A stretch of 64,000 nt of DNA. It comes from Chalciporus piperatus (Eukaryota; Basidiomycota; Agaricomycetes; Boletales; Boletaceae). Of this stretch, positions 63,010 through 64,000 are shown piece by piece. Each line of letters begins with the position of its first letter. The stretch's first letter is position 1. The notes beneath the pieces are model-generated. The model saw nothing but the letters and a program-made list of their open reading frames with translations. It searched no databases and was not told the origin of the DNA. The stretch covers positions 124,001 to 188,000 of the forward strand of contig JBBPTG010000031.1 in assembly GCA_038093975.1 (NCBI GenBank), in the 5' to 3' direction. The position numbers were made by a program, and so were the translations under genes.

Positions 63010-64000
63010 ATGCGTTCTTTTCTTCTTCCATTCGTTCTTTTGTCTCTCGGATTGGCTGCTGTGGATGCACAGCTAGTATCTCGCTCGACGTTGCACGAAC
63101 AACGTTCATCTATTCCCGCAGGTTGGAGTCTCGCAAGGAAGCACGATGCATCCGCCATCATTCCCCTTCGGTTTGCGTTAGCGCAGAACAACATCGACAG
63201 CCTTGAAGAGTATTTATATGACGTGTCCCACCCCAACTCGCAAAATTACGGCAAACACTGGTCGGTCGGTCAAGTAGCAAAGATGTTTGCTCCCAGTGGC
63301 GATTCCGTCAATGCTGTCCAGACCTGGCTTGTTGAGAGTGGTATTGAGCCCGACCGTATCAAACTGTCGGCGTCTGGGGGATGGCTCGAGTTCAAGGCGA
63401 CCGTCCAGGAGGCCGAGGAACTCTTGCAGACGAGCTATAACATGTATGGGCATGAAAGTGGAGCTGAGCACCTCGGTGAGTTTTGTGTCGGGAGCCCATC
63501 GTTAACCACCCGCTGATCAAAATGGCTTAGCATGTGAGAGCTACCATCTCCCCGAACATCTCGTGCGTCATGTCGATTTCGTGACGCCGACGGTTCATTT
63601 CGATGCCAAGATCGGTAAGCGTTCGGAAGGCAGCATGCCCCTCCGTGCGGTTGGTCAGCCGGGCGCTGGAAACGGACCGAAGACGACGGGTGAGGTCGCT
63701 GACTGGATGAATCAGCTCGAGGATTGTGATAAGCATATCACGCCTATTTGTCTCCGAGCGTTGTACGGTCTCGTTTACGAGCCACTCTCTCAGAGCAACA
63801 GCATCGGTATTGGTGAGTCGCGTGTTACCTTGTGACGGGATTGTGTCTGATACCAAGGGTAGTCGAATTTAGTCCAAACTCATACCGTCAGAGCGACCTC
63901 GACATGTTCGCTCGGAACTTCTCCTCTGATCTTGTTGGGGTTAGCCCTGTGATGAATTCAATCGATGGAGGTCTGTATCCGCACGATGTTGGTCCGAGCC
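63010..64000 (+). CDS. Second sedolisin (S53), 3' end beyond the window
   Basis: Exons 63010-63475, 63531-63812 and 63863-63970 are visible; the gene continues past 64000. Signal peptide RSFLLPFVLLSLGLAAVDA, then the S53 pro-domain with IPAGWSLARKHDASAIIPLR and VSHPNSQNYGKHWSVGQVAK, ACESYHLPEHLVRHVDFVTP, and the start of the catalytic domain (SPNSYRQSDLDMFARNFSS). The exon borders fall at the same residues and phases as in the sedolisin at 29029, so the pair arose by duplication. The catalytic Glu/Asp, oxyanion Asp and Ser lie outside the window and cannot be checked. Confidence 0.88.

Noticed and set aside
1..64000. CRISPR arrays, operons, prokaryotic riboswitches or ribosome-binding sites
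   Set aside because: The intron-rich genes and families are eukaryotic; no direct-repeat/spacer arrays were seen.

Overview
The window is from a filamentous basidiomycete, most likely a mushroom-forming agaricomycete. Protein-coding genes are cut by many 45-70 nt GT-AG introns with CTAAC/CTGAC-like branch sites. The gene families (agaric BTB/POZ and F-box expansions, sedolisin proteases, CipC/DUF3759, metallothionein, a mushroom-restricted AT-rich family) point the same way. No species is claimed. Exon coordinates were worked out by hand from splice sites, frame and paralogue comparison; the span given for a CDS includes introns.

Region 1 (1-13.6 kb) is a rapidly evolving BTB/POZ nest. Four plus-strand genes (699, 3146, 7750, 12497) share one exon scaffold. 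A second, minus-strand BTB subfamily has one intact gene (6310-5291), one frameshifted copy (11004-10117) and two decayed relics (about 9.1-9.7 kb and 4.5-5.0 kb). The spacers are segmental duplications, both direct (2.4-3.1 vs 7.0-7.7 kb) and inverted (6.5-7.0 vs 11.1-11.6 kb), and include an inverted scrap of a BTB 3' end.

Region 2 (14-24.3 kb) holds two small membrane proteins, an F-box pseudogene whose intact paralogue lies at 52-53.7 kb, a monoglyceride-lipase-like hydrolase, clathrin light chain, a large CxxC-bearing F-box protein and a GEP4-type mitochondrial PGP phosphatase.

Region 3 (24.5-42.7 kb) holds a mitochondrial half ABC transporter, a secreted sedolisin, a seven-TM protein, a BCS1-like AAA pseudogene that has lost its P-loop, a glutathione S-transferase and a TRAPPC11-type trafficking protein.

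Region 4 (43-50.7 kb) is accessory. A metallothionein gene appears split by about 2.4 kb of inserted DNA. There is a small secreted/GPI-like protein, a KRI1 5' pseudogene lying next to a copied promoter, an AT-rich island with a mushroom-specific gene of unknown function, and a SUR7/PalI protein.

Region 5 (51-64 kb) has the intact F-box protein, a CipC-like protein with an acidic tail, a DUF2156 protein, a Pth2/PTRHD1-like protein with a 12-nt micro-exon, about 5 kb with no convincing gene, and the 5' part of a second sedolisin that runs off the window.

The most unusual features are the nested BTB duplication and decay with intron-border duplication, the split metallothionein gene, and the dispersed repeat that carries a promoter and start codon.
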